A stretch of DNA of 64,000 nt, from NCBI RefSeq assembly GCF_004348985.1, contig NZ_SMKW01000020.1, positions 1 through 64,000 on the forward strand, in the 5' to 3' direction. Shown one piece after another: positions 33,941 through 40,944 of the stretch. The stretch's first letter is position 1, and the number at the start of each line of letters is the position of its first letter. The position numbers and the translations under genes were made by a program. The DNA comes from Saccharopolyspora elongata (GTDB lineage: Bacteria > Actinomycetota > Actinomycetes > Mycobacteriales > Pseudonocardiaceae). The notes beneath the pieces were generated by a model, which saw nothing but the letters and a program-made list of their open reading frames with translations, had not been told where the DNA came from and did no database searches.

Positions 33941-35131
33941 TCATCCGGCAGGACGCGCGCCGATGACTGAGCAGACCGTGGCGTCGCGATAACCGAGCCG
34001 GACCTGCTCGGGCAGGACGCGAACCGTGAAGTCCGCGGGGAGCGAGGGTACCCGAAGCCCCGGGGCGTCACCGTAAGGCTCGAAGCCGCAGCGGCGCAGC
34101 CGGTTGATCCAGGTAGCGGCCGCCTCGTGCCGCTCGAAACGCTGGTCGTCGGTGCGCGAGCCGACGATGTTCATGACCTCGCGGGCGAAGAACGTCTTCA
34201 TGTGGTCCTTCTCCTGCCGGGTGGCAGGCGCGGCCTCGATGGCGCGAAGGATGGTGCCGAAGAACCGCCATGAGTTGAAGAACCGCTGCGGGAAGGACAC
34301 CTCATGGTGGTCGGTGTCGAACTCGTTCAGCACCACCCCGCACGGGACCAGCATGCGCAACCGCTGGAAGAACTCGTCCCGGGCGTCGTGACCGGGACTC
34401 GGGTCCTGCATGTGGTGGAGCGCCAAAGAGGCGTTGACCACCAACGGGACGTCAATACGGGACAGGCTCATCCAGTCGTCATCGTCAAGTTCCTCAGCCA
34501 CCTTCGCCACGGGGAGGAAGTCCAGATCGACACCGTGCTCGGCCGCGGCCTGCCGCAGGGTGCGCTCGGCTGTGGCCAGGCTTTCCCGGTCGGGGTCGAC
34601 ACCGATGACCGTGCAGTGACGCAATCCCGGGTTTCCGGCCGCGAGACTGTGCAGCAGCGCGCTCTCCTGGCGGCCGTGCCCAATGCCGACCGACATCAGG
34701 GCGAAGTCGTCCGCGGCGCCCACCTGCCCGGCGAGCAGCTCGTTGACGACCCGGCTCGTGTCCATGAACGGCAGGTGGGTGGTGAGCAGGTAGTACAGAT
34801 CGATCTGCGGCTGGTCGTAGGCCTGTGTGTACAGGTTGGTCTCCGAGGGGCTGCCGTGCTCCTCGACACGGTTGACCAGTGCGGCACGGTAGAGCTCGTA
34901 CGCCGCGTCCTGCGGCCGCACCTCGGGCCCGATCAGCTTCCGCAAGGTCTCCAGCGCGGGACGGGCCTGCGCGGGGCGGCCGGCGTGGATGTGGGCGACG
35001 GCGTCGCACAGCAGGGCAAACTTCTCCATGCCTGTCCGCGACAGGGGCTCCGCGCCTGTCCGGGGCGCGGGTGCCGTGGTCTCCGTCGCAGTGGTGCTGC
35101 CGCCGATGAGATGGTGTGCTGCGCTGGCCAC
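33941..35131 (-). CDS. Bacterial GRAS-family protein (Rossmann methyltransferase-like)
   Basis: A 396-residue protein with the GRAS pattern of plant DELLA/SCARECROW regulators. A leucine-rich helical region spans about 40-130. A VHIID-like Rossmann segment is at 143-180 (FALMSVGIGHGRQESALLHS, then TVIGVDP). VVNASLALHHM lies at 231-241, and FPQRFFNSWRFFGTILRAIE at 280-299. FFAREVMNIVGSR and RFERHEAAATWINRLRRCGF follow at 314-350, and a SAW-like end closes it. Bacterial GRAS domains are considered relatives of small-molecule methyltransferases. Residues 1-32 are the same leader as in E1alpha. GTG 35131 is chosen since that codon and the GGAGA before it are conserved in both arms. It is convergent with the dehydrogenase operon. 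Confidence 0.78.
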   Translation of the reverse strand: MASAAHHLIGGSTTATETTAPAPRTGAEPLSRTGMEKFALLCDAVAHIHAGRPAQARPALETLRKLIGPEVRPQDAAYELYRAALVNRVEEHGSPSETNLYTQAYDQPQIDLYYLLTTHLPFMDTSRVVNELLAGQVGAADDFALMSVGIGHGRQESALLHSLAAGNPGLRHCTVIGVDPDRESLATAERTLRQAAAEHGVDLDFLPVAKVAEELDDDDWMSLSRIDVPLVVNASLALHHMQDPSPGHDARDEFFQRLRMLVPCGVVLNEFDTDHHEVSFPQRFFNSWRFFGTILRAIEAAPATRQEKDHMKTFFAREVMNIVGSRTDDQRFERHEAAATWINRLRRCGFEPYGDAPGLRVPSLPADFTVRVLPEQVRLGYRDATVCSVIGARPAG

Positions 35132-35156
35132 AGTCGTCTCCTTAGGGAACTTCGAC

Positions 35157-35173
35157 CACCTGGGCACCAGGTG
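35157..35173. promoter_or_regulatory. 17-bp palindrome upstream of the GRAS gene
   Basis: CACCTGG-GCA-CCAGGTG, the exact mirror copy of the site at 28026-28042, centred about 34 bases upstream of the GRAS start codon. It suggests common control of both units. Confidence 0.6.
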
Positions 35174-35305
35174 ATCCCACTTGGTCACTGACTTTCGTAC
35201 AAGTCGGGAGCGAGGTCACGGGGAGTGCCCGTTAGGACACCGGAGAATGCACAGCTGGGCAAATGAGGAACATCGTGACTGCGCCGAGACACTCATCCGT
35301 CGGTT

Positions 35306-35406
35306 TTCGAGGCCAACTCGACCACTGCCAGATGCGCCGCTACGACGCCCGGCACCGGCACAGCACCCTCGCGATGCTCGCCCCACCTTCCTCACCGTCA
35401 CAAAGC
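35306..35406 (+). pseudogene. Transposase C-terminal relic (IS701-like), right arm
   Basis: Mirror copy of the relic at 27794-27894. Plus-strand frames give QLDHCQMRRYDARHRHSTLA then TFLTVTK. Non-functional fragment. Confidence 0.55.
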
Positions 35407-35442
35407 CATCGCTTCAAGAGCTTTGGCAGCGGCCTGCCCCCT

Positions 35443-35539
35443 CTGCCGTGGCTGGGATTCGTGCCGGACAAGGTGTCTACCGCACCGCCGGTAGCGGTGG
35501 CCCGGCTGGCCGACCAGTTGGGTATCGACCCCGTCGAGC
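35443..35539 (+). repeat. 97-bp direct repeat, right copy (Tn3 transposase fragment)
   Basis: Identical to 27111-27207. It is joined at 35540-35541 directly to the truncated gntR copy, with GAGCA microhomology at the junction. Confidence 0.9.
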
Positions 35540-35541
35540 AA

Positions 35542-35880
35542 CTGGCCGCGCACCCGGCCTGCGATGCCGCCGACCTCAGCGACGCCGAGATGCACGAGAC
35601 CGACCGCGCGTTCCACGCGACCCTGGTCGCCTCGGCAGGCAACCCCGTGGTCGCCGACCTCTACAACGCCCTGCGCGACAAGCAGATGCGGATCACCGCC
35701 ATGGCCCGCACCCACGCCGTGCGCCCCCGCATCACCCAGCAGCACGCGCACCTCGCGGACGCGCTCCGCGACGGCGACCCCGAGCTGGCCAAATCCCGGC
35801 TGCGCGAGCACCTCCTGGGCACCGTCCGCGCGTTCGGCGTGGCAGGCGGCCCCTACCTCGACCCGGATTCGGACGTCTGA
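35542..35880 (+). pseudogene. gntR 3' fragment (FCD domain only)
   Basis: The last 113 codons of the gntR at 26017 are repeated here without the DNA-binding part. An open frame from 35263 runs through the transposase relics into this fragment and would encode a 205-residue chimera ending in the FCD ligand domain. I see no convincing ribosome binding site for it, so I treat it as a pseudogene. Confidence 0.8.
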
Positions 35881-35914
35881 CGCCGTTTTTGAGCAGTGAG
35901 CCGGTGCGGTCGGC
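35542..35914 (+). repeat. 373-bp direct repeat, right copy
   Basis: Exact copy of 26389-26761. It marks the right edge of the island. The next 12 or so bases differ from the left side, but an AT-rich element of the same family follows on both sides. Confidence 0.92.
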
Positions 35915-35923
35915 GGCCGATCA

Positions 35924-35969
35924 GAGGATTAATTTCGATCAAACTGAAATGATTGCGGTTATAGAATTA
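35924..35969. promoter_or_regulatory. AT-rich conserved element, copy 3 (right island junction)
   Basis: GAGGATTAATTTCGATCAAA followed by CTGAAATGATTGCGGTTATAGA. It is like copy 2 with one base deleted in the spacer and several substitutions, so it is an independent element rather than part of the recent 373-bp duplication. Confidence 0.55.
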
Positions 35970-36007
35970 CTGCGCCGGGCCGAGCCGAAGCCCGGCCCGG
36001 CGCAGGT

Positions 36008-36460
36008 CTACGCCACGCAGAACTCGTTGCCTTCGGGGTCCTGCATGAGCCACCAGTGCCCGGCGGGCCCCTGGTCGAACTCGCGGACGCGGGTCGCTCC
36101 CAGCCCTTCCAGCCGGGCCACCAGCTCCTCGCGGCCGCCGGGCTCGCTGTGGACGTCGACGTGCAGGCGGTTCTTGCCGGCCTTGCCCTCGGGCACGTCC
36201 TGGAAGAGCAGTCGCCTGCCGCGGCCGACGCCGCTGGTCTCGTCGAACGGGTCCTCGGGGTGGCGGACTGCGGCGTAGCCGCGGAAGTTCTTGCGGCCGC
36301 GATGCTCGACGACCGCCTCCTCGCCGATGTGGCCGGCGGCCAGCAGCTGCTCGATGAGCGCGCTGGGGTCTTCCACCTCGTAGCCCAGGGCCTCGGCCCA
36401 GAAGTCCGCGAGGACGGGTGCGTTCGCGCTGTCGATGACCAGCTTCCAGTTCAGTGCCAT
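36008..36460 (-). CDS. VOC (glyoxalase/dioxygenase fold) protein
   Basis: A 150-residue VOC-superfamily protein with WKLVIDSANAPVLADFWAEA at the start, NRLHVDVHSEPGGREELVAR in the middle and WWLMQDPEGNEFCVA at the end. The usual metal-site positions (His in LHVDV, Glu in GNEFC) are present. These small actinobacterial members often bind or modify toxins or metabolites; the ligand is unknown. A GTAACC/GGTTAC palindrome touches the start codon. It follows the WYL regulator gene on the same strand by about 55 bases and may be co-regulated with it. Confidence 0.9.
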   Translation of the reverse strand: MALNWKLVIDSANAPVLADFWAEALGYEVEDPSALIEQLLAAGHIGEEAVVEHRGRKNFRGYAAVRHPEDPFDETSGVGRGRRLLFQDVPEGKAGKNRLHVDVHSEPGGREELVARLEGLGATRVREFDQGPAGHWWLMQDPEGNEFCVA

Positions 36461-36481
36461 GTAACCAGTTATATCGGTTAC
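36461..36481. promoter_or_regulatory. Palindrome at the VOC gene start (GTAACC-N9-GGTTAC)
   Basis: GTAACC and GGTTAC form 6-bp arms around nine AT-rich bases, directly adjacent to the ATG of the VOC gene. A TATAAC box lies within it. The transcript may be nearly leaderless, with the operator covering the promoter. Confidence 0.55.
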
Positions 36482-36515
36482 AAGGCTTCCACAGCAACCG
36501 GTGCGCCGCGCTCCC

Positions 36516-37505
36516 CTAGCGGCTCCGGCCGCTCGCCGCGGCGGCGTAGCGGCGGGCGAGGTGCGCGAAGGCGTCCTTGAGCTCGGTCGGCCCGACGACC
36601 TCGATGTCCGCGTCGAACCTGCCGATGGTGGCGGCCAGGCCGGGCCACGACCAGGAGCCGAGGACGAGACGGCAGCGGTTCGGGCCGAGCTCCTCGACCA
36701 CGCCGTCCCGGACGTAGGGGGACACCGCGCCGGCGGGCACGTCGAGGATCACCTCGCTGCGGCAGGGCCAGTCACCGGAGCCGTCGAAGCCCCGGAACCT
36801 GCCGGCGACGAAGGCGGCCACGTCACCTCCCGGCAGTTCGCGCGGGACGAAGCGGGGTCCTGTGGGGATGCGCGGGGTCATCCGGTCCGCGCGGAAGGTG
36901 CGCCAGTCCGCGCGGTCGAGATCCCAGGCGACGAGGTACCAGCGCCCGCCCCAGGTGACGAGGTGGTGCGGCTGCACCCGGCGCGGCGCGCCGCCTTTGT
37001 CCATCCGCGACGGGGACACGGGCGCGTAGTCGAAGCGCAACACCTCGCGGGCGTGGACGGCGGCGCTGAGCGCCATGAGCACGCCGCTGTCGACCTGCGG
37101 TGGCGGCGCGGTCGCGTGCCGCTCGACGGCGGTGATCTGGAAGGTGTCGATCCGTCGGCGCAGCCGTGCGGGCATGACCTGCCGGACGGTGTTCAGCGCG
37201 CGCGCCGCTGCTTCCTCGATGCCGACGCCGGCGGTGGCGGCGATCTGGAGCGCGACGGTGAGGGCGATGGCCTGCTCGTCGTCGAACAGCAGCGGCGGGA
37301 GTTCCGCGCCCGCGTCCAGCCGGTACCCGCCGTCCGGGCCTTTGGTCGCCACCACGGGATAGCCGAGTTCGCGCAAGCGGTCGACATCGCGGCGCACGGT
37401 CCGCTCGCTGACCTCCAGCCGCTCGGCCAGCAGCGCCCCCGGCCAGTCGCGGCGCGCCTGGAGGAGGGAGAGCAGCGACAGCAGTCGCGCTGATGTCTTC
37501 GGCAT
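36516..37505 (-). CDS. WYL-domain transcriptional regulator
   Basis: A 329-residue regulator. The N-terminal helix-turn-helix has ARLLSLLSLLQARRDWPGAL and RLEVSERTVRRDVDRLRELG. The WYL domain has VQPHHLVTWGGRWYLVAWDL with the RWYL core, and the C-terminal WCX extension runs to the end. It is divergent from the DinB gene with 61 bases between, so that gene is its probable target. WYL domains are thought to sense nucleic-acid or nucleotide ligands. The start ATG is at 37505. Confidence 0.94.
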   Translation of the reverse strand: MPKTSARLLSLLSLLQARRDWPGALLAERLEVSERTVRRDVDRLRELGYPVVATKGPDGGYRLDAGAELPPLLFDDEQAIALTVALQIAATAGVGIEEAAARALNTVRQVMPARLRRRIDTFQITAVERHATAPPPQVDSGVLMALSAAVHAREVLRFDYAPVSPSRMDKGGAPRRVQPHHLVTWGGRWYLVAWDLDRADWRTFRADRMTPRIPTGPRFVPRELPGGDVAAFVAGRFRGFDGSGDWPCRSEVILDVPAGAVSPYVRDGVVEELGPNRCRLVLGSWSWPGLAATIGRFDADIEVVGPTELKDAFAHLARRYAAAASGRSR

Positions 37506-37566
37506 GAACCAATACTGCCCCGAGAAGCGGACATAACCTGACCGCTACTCCTGCGACCGTGGTCTC

Positions 37567-38157
37567 ATGCAGAACAACGAGAACGACCGCACGGGCGCGA
37601 CCGCCACCCTCGACGGCGAGCGGGCCGACCTGGTCACCGCGCTCGCGACCGCGCGATCCGCCCTGACCAACACGACGCGCGGGCTCAGCAACGAGCAGGC
37701 CGGCGAGCGCCCGACGGCCAGCGCGCTGTGCCTGGGCGGGCTGATCAAGCACGTGGCTGCCATGGAGGAACAGTGGATGCGTTTCGTGCTCGACGGGCCG
37801 TCGGCGATGCGCTTCGACCTGCCCGACGGTGTCACCTGGGCGGACATGGCGGCCGGTACCGCACGCGAGATCCCGCAGTGGGCGGTCGACCACCAGAACG
37901 ACTTCCAGATGCTGCCCGGTGAAACGCTGGCCGGGGTCGTCGAGCGCTACGAGCAGGTCGCCGCCCGCAGCGAGGAGATCATCGCCGCCGTCCCCGACCT
38001 GTCGGCGACGCACCCGCTGCCGGAAGCGCCCTGGAACGAGCCGGGAGCTGTGCGCAGCGTGCGCCGGGTGCTGGTGCACGTCATCGCCGAGACCACCCAG
38101 CACGCCGGGCACGCGGACATCCTGCGCGAGACGCTCGACGGCCAGACCTCGAGCTGA
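37567..38157 (+). CDS. DinB-family protein (DUF664)
   Basis: A 196-residue four-helix DinB-fold protein: RADLVTALATARSALTNTTR, SALCLGGLIKHVAAMEEQWM with the first metal His, and VRRVLVHVIAETTQHAGHAD carrying the His-x3-His pair. In actinobacteria many members are mycothiol-dependent metalloenzymes; which reaction this one performs is unknown. It is divergent from the WYL regulator. The frequent pairing of YafY-like WYL regulators with DinB genes supports a regulator-target pair. Confidence 0.9.
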   Translation: MQNNENDRTGATATLDGERADLVTALATARSALTNTTRGLSNEQAGERPTASALCLGGLIKHVAAMEEQWMRFVLDGPSAMRFDLPDGVTWADMAAGTAREIPQWAVDHQNDFQMLPGETLAGVVERYEQVAARSEEIIAAVPDLSATHPLPEAPWNEPGAVRSVRRVLVHVIAETTQHAGHADILRETLDGQTSS

Positions 38158-38300
38158 CCCGGCATCTCGACCAGATCGGGCTTGCACGGAATCGAAAGGA
38201 ACTGCGTCGCTGTGAAGATGTGCGAGCGTGGGCGGGTTCTCCCCCACCGCCTGGGCACCATGATCGACCGAGTCCGGATCACCGGCGAGGTGCCGGCCCG

Positions 38301-39398
38301 ATGACCGTTCTCGACGCCCGGGCGCTCAACCGCGCGACGCTCGCCCGGCAACTGCTGCTCGATCGCGCCGACATGCCTGCTCTCGACGCCGTCGCCCATC
38401 TCGGCGGCTTGCAAGCGCAGGAACCGCAGGAACCGTTCGTCGGACTCTGGTCCCGGCTGCGCGCGTTCGCCCCGGCGGCGCTCTCGGACCTGCTGACGGA
38501 GCGTGGCGCGGTGCGGATCCACCTCATGCGCCGCACCGTCCACCTCGTCACCGCCGACGACGCGCTGTCCTGGCGGGCCCGCTACGACGCCATGCTGCGC
38601 CAGCGGGTGCTCGGGACCTACCGCCGCGAGCTCGACGGAGTCGATCTCGACGAGCTCGCGGCGGCGGGCCGGGCGGTGATGGCCGACGGTGAGCCGCGCT
38701 CGATGCCCGAACTCGCGCGGGCTCTTGCCGACCGCTGGCCGGCGGCGGGGCTGCGGGCGCTGGGCGAAATGCTGCTCGCCGCCCTCATCCCGGTGGTGCA
38801 GCTGCCGCCGCGCGGGCTCTGGCGGGCGAAGGCAGGCGTGCGCAATGCACTGTTCTCCCACTGGCTGGGGCGCGAGATCGACCCACTGCCCCCGGACGGC
38901 TCCGACCCGGTGGGACAGGCGCTGGTGCGGCGCTACCTGGCCGCGTTCGGCCCGGCCTCGTCGGCCGACCTGCGCGCCTGGTGCGGCCTTGCCGGACTGC
39001 CCGCGGCGGTGGCCGCGATGCGCGATGAGCTGGTGGTCCTCCGCGACGAGCGAGGCCGGAAACTGCTGGATCTGCCCGACGCGCCACGCCCCGACCCCGA
39101 CACCCCCGTCCCGGTGCGGTTCCTGCCGGCGTTCGACAACGCGGTCCTCGGCTACGACGACCGCAGCCGGATCATCGACGACGCCCATCGCGGCCTGTCG
39201 GTCACGGGCGCTCGCTTCGTCCTGGTGGACGGCCGGGTCGCCGCGACCTGGACCGTCGAGGCCGACACCATGATCGTCACCCCGCTGCGCCGCTTCTCCC
39301 CGGCCGACCGCATCGCCGTCGCCGAGCAGGGCCGGGAGCTCGCTTCGTTCCTCTCCGACGACGACAGCGACCGCGTGCAGATCACCTCGCCCGGGTGA
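38301..39398 (+). CDS. AlkZ-like winged-helix DNA glycosylase family protein (HTH_42)
   Basis: A 365-residue protein of the YcaQ/AlkZ family. LGGLQAQEPQEPFVGLWSRL carries the QxQ catalytic signature. VRIHLMRRTVHLVTADDALS and VPVRFLPAFDNAVLGYDDRS are family blocks. ATWTVEADTMIVTPLRRFSP forms the C-terminal beta barrel. Family members unhook interstrand crosslinks or excise alkylated bases, and many actinobacterial versions protect against self-made genotoxins. ATG 38301 is used because similarity begins there. It is convergent with a TetR gene only 12 bases away. Confidence 0.9.
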   Translation: MTVLDARALNRATLARQLLLDRADMPALDAVAHLGGLQAQEPQEPFVGLWSRLRAFAPAALSDLLTERGAVRIHLMRRTVHLVTADDALSWRARYDAMLRQRVLGTYRRELDGVDLDELAAAGRAVMADGEPRSMPELARALADRWPAAGLRALGEMLLAALIPVVQLPPRGLWRAKAGVRNALFSHWLGREIDPLPPDGSDPVGQALVRRYLAAFGPASSADLRAWCGLAGLPAAVAAMRDELVVLRDERGRKLLDLPDAPRPDPDTPVPVRFLPAFDNAVLGYDDRSRIIDDAHRGLSVTGARFVLVDGRVAATWTVEADTMIVTPLRRFSPADRIAVAEQGRELASFLSDDDSDRVQITSPG

Positions 39399-39410
39399 AC
39401 CGGCACCGTT

Positions 39411-40007
39411 TTACAGCAGGCGTCGCTGCACGACATCGGCGATCACCGCGGTGACGACCTTGTCGACCGCTCCGGCATCCGGCGATGCCCCACCGGCGAA
39501 CAGCAGGTGCCCGGCCCCGATCAGCGAGAGCGCGAGCGAGTCGACGTCCGCGTCGGCGGCGATGCGGCCCAGCTCGCGCTCGTCGGCGAGGTAGGAGGCG
39601 ATCATGGCGCCGGCTTCCGCCAGGAGCGGGACGCCGTGGGCTGGCCCGGTCCGGCGCAGCCGGGAGCGGAGCTCGTCGCGGAAGACGACGAGGCCGACGA
39701 TCGCCACCGCGACCGAGTCGAACAGGTCCGTCAGCGCACCGGTGAGGTTGCCCGCGACGGTGCCGGTCCCGGCTGCGGCGCGGAGGCCGGTGGTCTGGGA
39801 CTCGATCCGGGCGGTGCGATCTCGCACGAGCTCGGCGAGGAAGGCGTCGAAGTCGGCGAAGTGCCGGTGCAGGACGCCCTTGGCGCATCCCGCCTCGTCG
39901 GTGACCGCCCTGCTGGTCAGCGCGCTCGGCCCGTCCCGCAGCAGGACGCGCTCGGCGGCGTCGAACAGCTGCTGTCGCGCGTCACGAATGTGCACCCCGG
40001 TCGGCAC
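39411..40007 (-). CDS. TetR-family regulator
   Basis: A 198-residue TetR. The N-terminal helix-turn-helix has DARQQLFDAAERVLLRDGPS, then LTSRAVTDEAGCAKGVLHRH and FADFDAFLAELVRDR, followed by a helical ligand domain. GTG 40007 is preferred because GGAGGG lies 8 bases before it; in-frame ATG 40055 and GTG 40073 would lie inside the operator. It is divergent from a methyltransferase with 66 bases between, containing two copies of a TAGTGGGCA/TGCCCACTA palindrome. It almost certainly controls that gene and itself. Confidence 0.92.
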   Translation of the reverse strand: MPTGVHIRDARQQLFDAAERVLLRDGPSALTSRAVTDEAGCAKGVLHRHFADFDAFLAELVRDRTARIESQTTGLRAAAGTGTVAGNLTGALTDLFDSVAVAIVGLVVFRDELRSRLRRTGPAHGVPLLAEAGAMIASYLADERELGRIAADADVDSLALSLIGAGHLLFAGGASPDAGAVDKVVTAVIADVVQRRLL

Positions 40008-40043
40008 CGCGCAATCCCTCCGCACCTCGATGGCCCGTTGCCC

Positions 40044-40083
40044 TAGTGGGCACATGCCCACTAGGGTGGGCACATGCCCACTA
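40044..40083. promoter_or_regulatory. Duplicated TetR operator (TAGTGGGCA-CA-TGCCCACTA)
   Basis: The first copy at 40044-40063 has perfect 9-bp arms around CA. The second copy at 40067-40081 has 7-bp arms, 22 bases further, about two helix turns. The second copy contains the ATG of the methyltransferase gene. Two dimers could bind side by side on one face of the DNA. Confidence 0.8.
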
Positions 40084-40934
40084 TACCGTCCGGGGAGCCG
40101 TCCCCGGCCCGTCCCGATCCGCATCGAGCCCGGAAGATGGCGGAGTCGTTCGGCGTGGACCCCGAGCGCTACGACCAGGCCCGGCCCCGCTACCCCGACG
40201 CCCTGGTGGAGCGGATCGTCGCCGCCACCCCCGGCCATGACGTCCTCGACGTCGGCTGCGGCACCGGCATCGAGGCCCGCCAGTTCCAGGCGGCCGGCTG
40301 CGCCGTGCTCGGCGTCGACCCCGACGCGCGGATGGCCGAGTTCGCCCGGCGAACCGGCGTCGAGGTCGAGGTGGCGACGTTCGAGGCGTGGGACCCCGCC
40401 GGCCGGACCTTCGACGCGGTCGTCGCCGGTCAGGCCTGGCACTGGGTGGACCCGGTCGCGGGCGCCGCCAAGGCCGCGCGGGTGCTTCGGCCCGGCGGCA
40501 GGCTGGCGGTGTTCGCGCACGTCTTCGAGCCCCCTGCCCCGGTGGCGGAGGCCTTCGCCGCGGCCTTCCGGCGGGTGGCGCCGGACTCGCCCTTGGACGT
40601 CCGCGCCCCACCCGCTCTGGACGTCCACCAGGCGATGTTCGCCCGGGCCGCCGACGGGATCCGGCAGGCAGGCGCGTTCGACGAGCCGGCGCAGTGGCGA
40701 TTCGACTGGGAGCAGCACTACACCCGCGAGGAATGGCTGAACCTGCTGCGCACCACCGGCGGCCTCACCGGGCTCCCGCCGGACGAGCTGGCAGAGGTGC
40801 TGGACGCCGTCGGGATCGCCATTCACGAGATCGGGGGCGGCTTCACGCTCCCCTACACGACGATGGCGGCCACCGCGGCGCGATCCGGCGCCGCCGTCGA
40901 GTCGGGCAACGCGGGCGTCAGTCCCGGCGTCTAG
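40074..40934 (+). CDS. Class I SAM-dependent methyltransferase
   Basis: A 286-residue methyltransferase of the UbiE/Trm9-like type. Motif I is HDVLDVGCGTGIEARQFQAA, motif II GCAVLGVDPDARMAEFARR, and FDAVVAGQAWHWVDPVAGAA followed by RVLRPGGRLAVFAH is the usual motif IV/VI region. The substrate is unknown. The ATG at 40074 is inside the operator palindrome with no room for a ribosome binding site, implying a leaderless transcript or a later start. In-frame ATG 40137 (MAESFGVDPERYD) is a sensible alternative. Divergent from its probable TetR repressor; an AraC gene follows 10 bases downstream. Confidence 0.88.
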   Translation: MPTIPSGEPSPARPDPHRARKMAESFGVDPERYDQARPRYPDALVERIVAATPGHDVLDVGCGTGIEARQFQAAGCAVLGVDPDARMAEFARRTGVEVEVATFEAWDPAGRTFDAVVAGQAWHWVDPVAGAAKAARVLRPGGRLAVFAHVFEPPAPVAEAFAAAFRRVAPDSPLDVRAPPALDVHQAMFARAADGIRQAGAFDEPAQWRFDWEQHYTREEWLNLLRTTGGLTGLPPDELAEVLDAVGIAIHEIGGGFTLPYTTMAATAARSGAAVESGNAGVSPGV

Positions 40935-40944
40935 TCTGCGGGGC

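Larger units (their letters stand above)
35036..35437 (-). repeat. 402-bp inverted repeat, right arm
   Basis: The mirror copy of 27762-28164. Read on the minus strand it carries the relic transposase end, the 17-bp palindrome, AAGGAGA ribosome binding site, GTG start and 32 codons of the GRAS gene. The coding 96 bases differ from the left arm at about four positions (two amino-acid changes), while the upstream part appears identical. Confidence 0.93.
26762..35914. mobile_element. Composite mobile island (about 9.2 kb)
   Basis: This interval lies between the two 373-bp direct repeats. It contains degraded transposases of at least four families (Tn3, IS701-like, IS481, IS4). It also contains an inverted-repeat-framed core with a 2-oxoacid dehydrogenase operon and a GRAS protein. 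The flanking genes (GntR on the left, VOC protein on the right) look ordinary. Apart from its AT-rich elements the island is GC-rich like the host, suggesting a donor of similar composition. I see no integrase or intact transposase, so it is probably fixed unless mobilised in trans. Confidence 0.8.

Noticed and set aside
27762-35437. The inverted repeats as terminal repeats of a single intact transposon
   Set aside because: At over 400 bp, containing promoters and coding sequence, with no transposase of matching type between them, they look like a duplicated genomic segment rather than transposon ends.
35181-36278. A 365-codon plus-strand frame running from the right repeat arm across the gntR fragment into the VOC gene region
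   Set aside because: It is antisense to the VOC gene for its last third and begins in relic DNA. The VOC gene on the other strand has clear family motifs.
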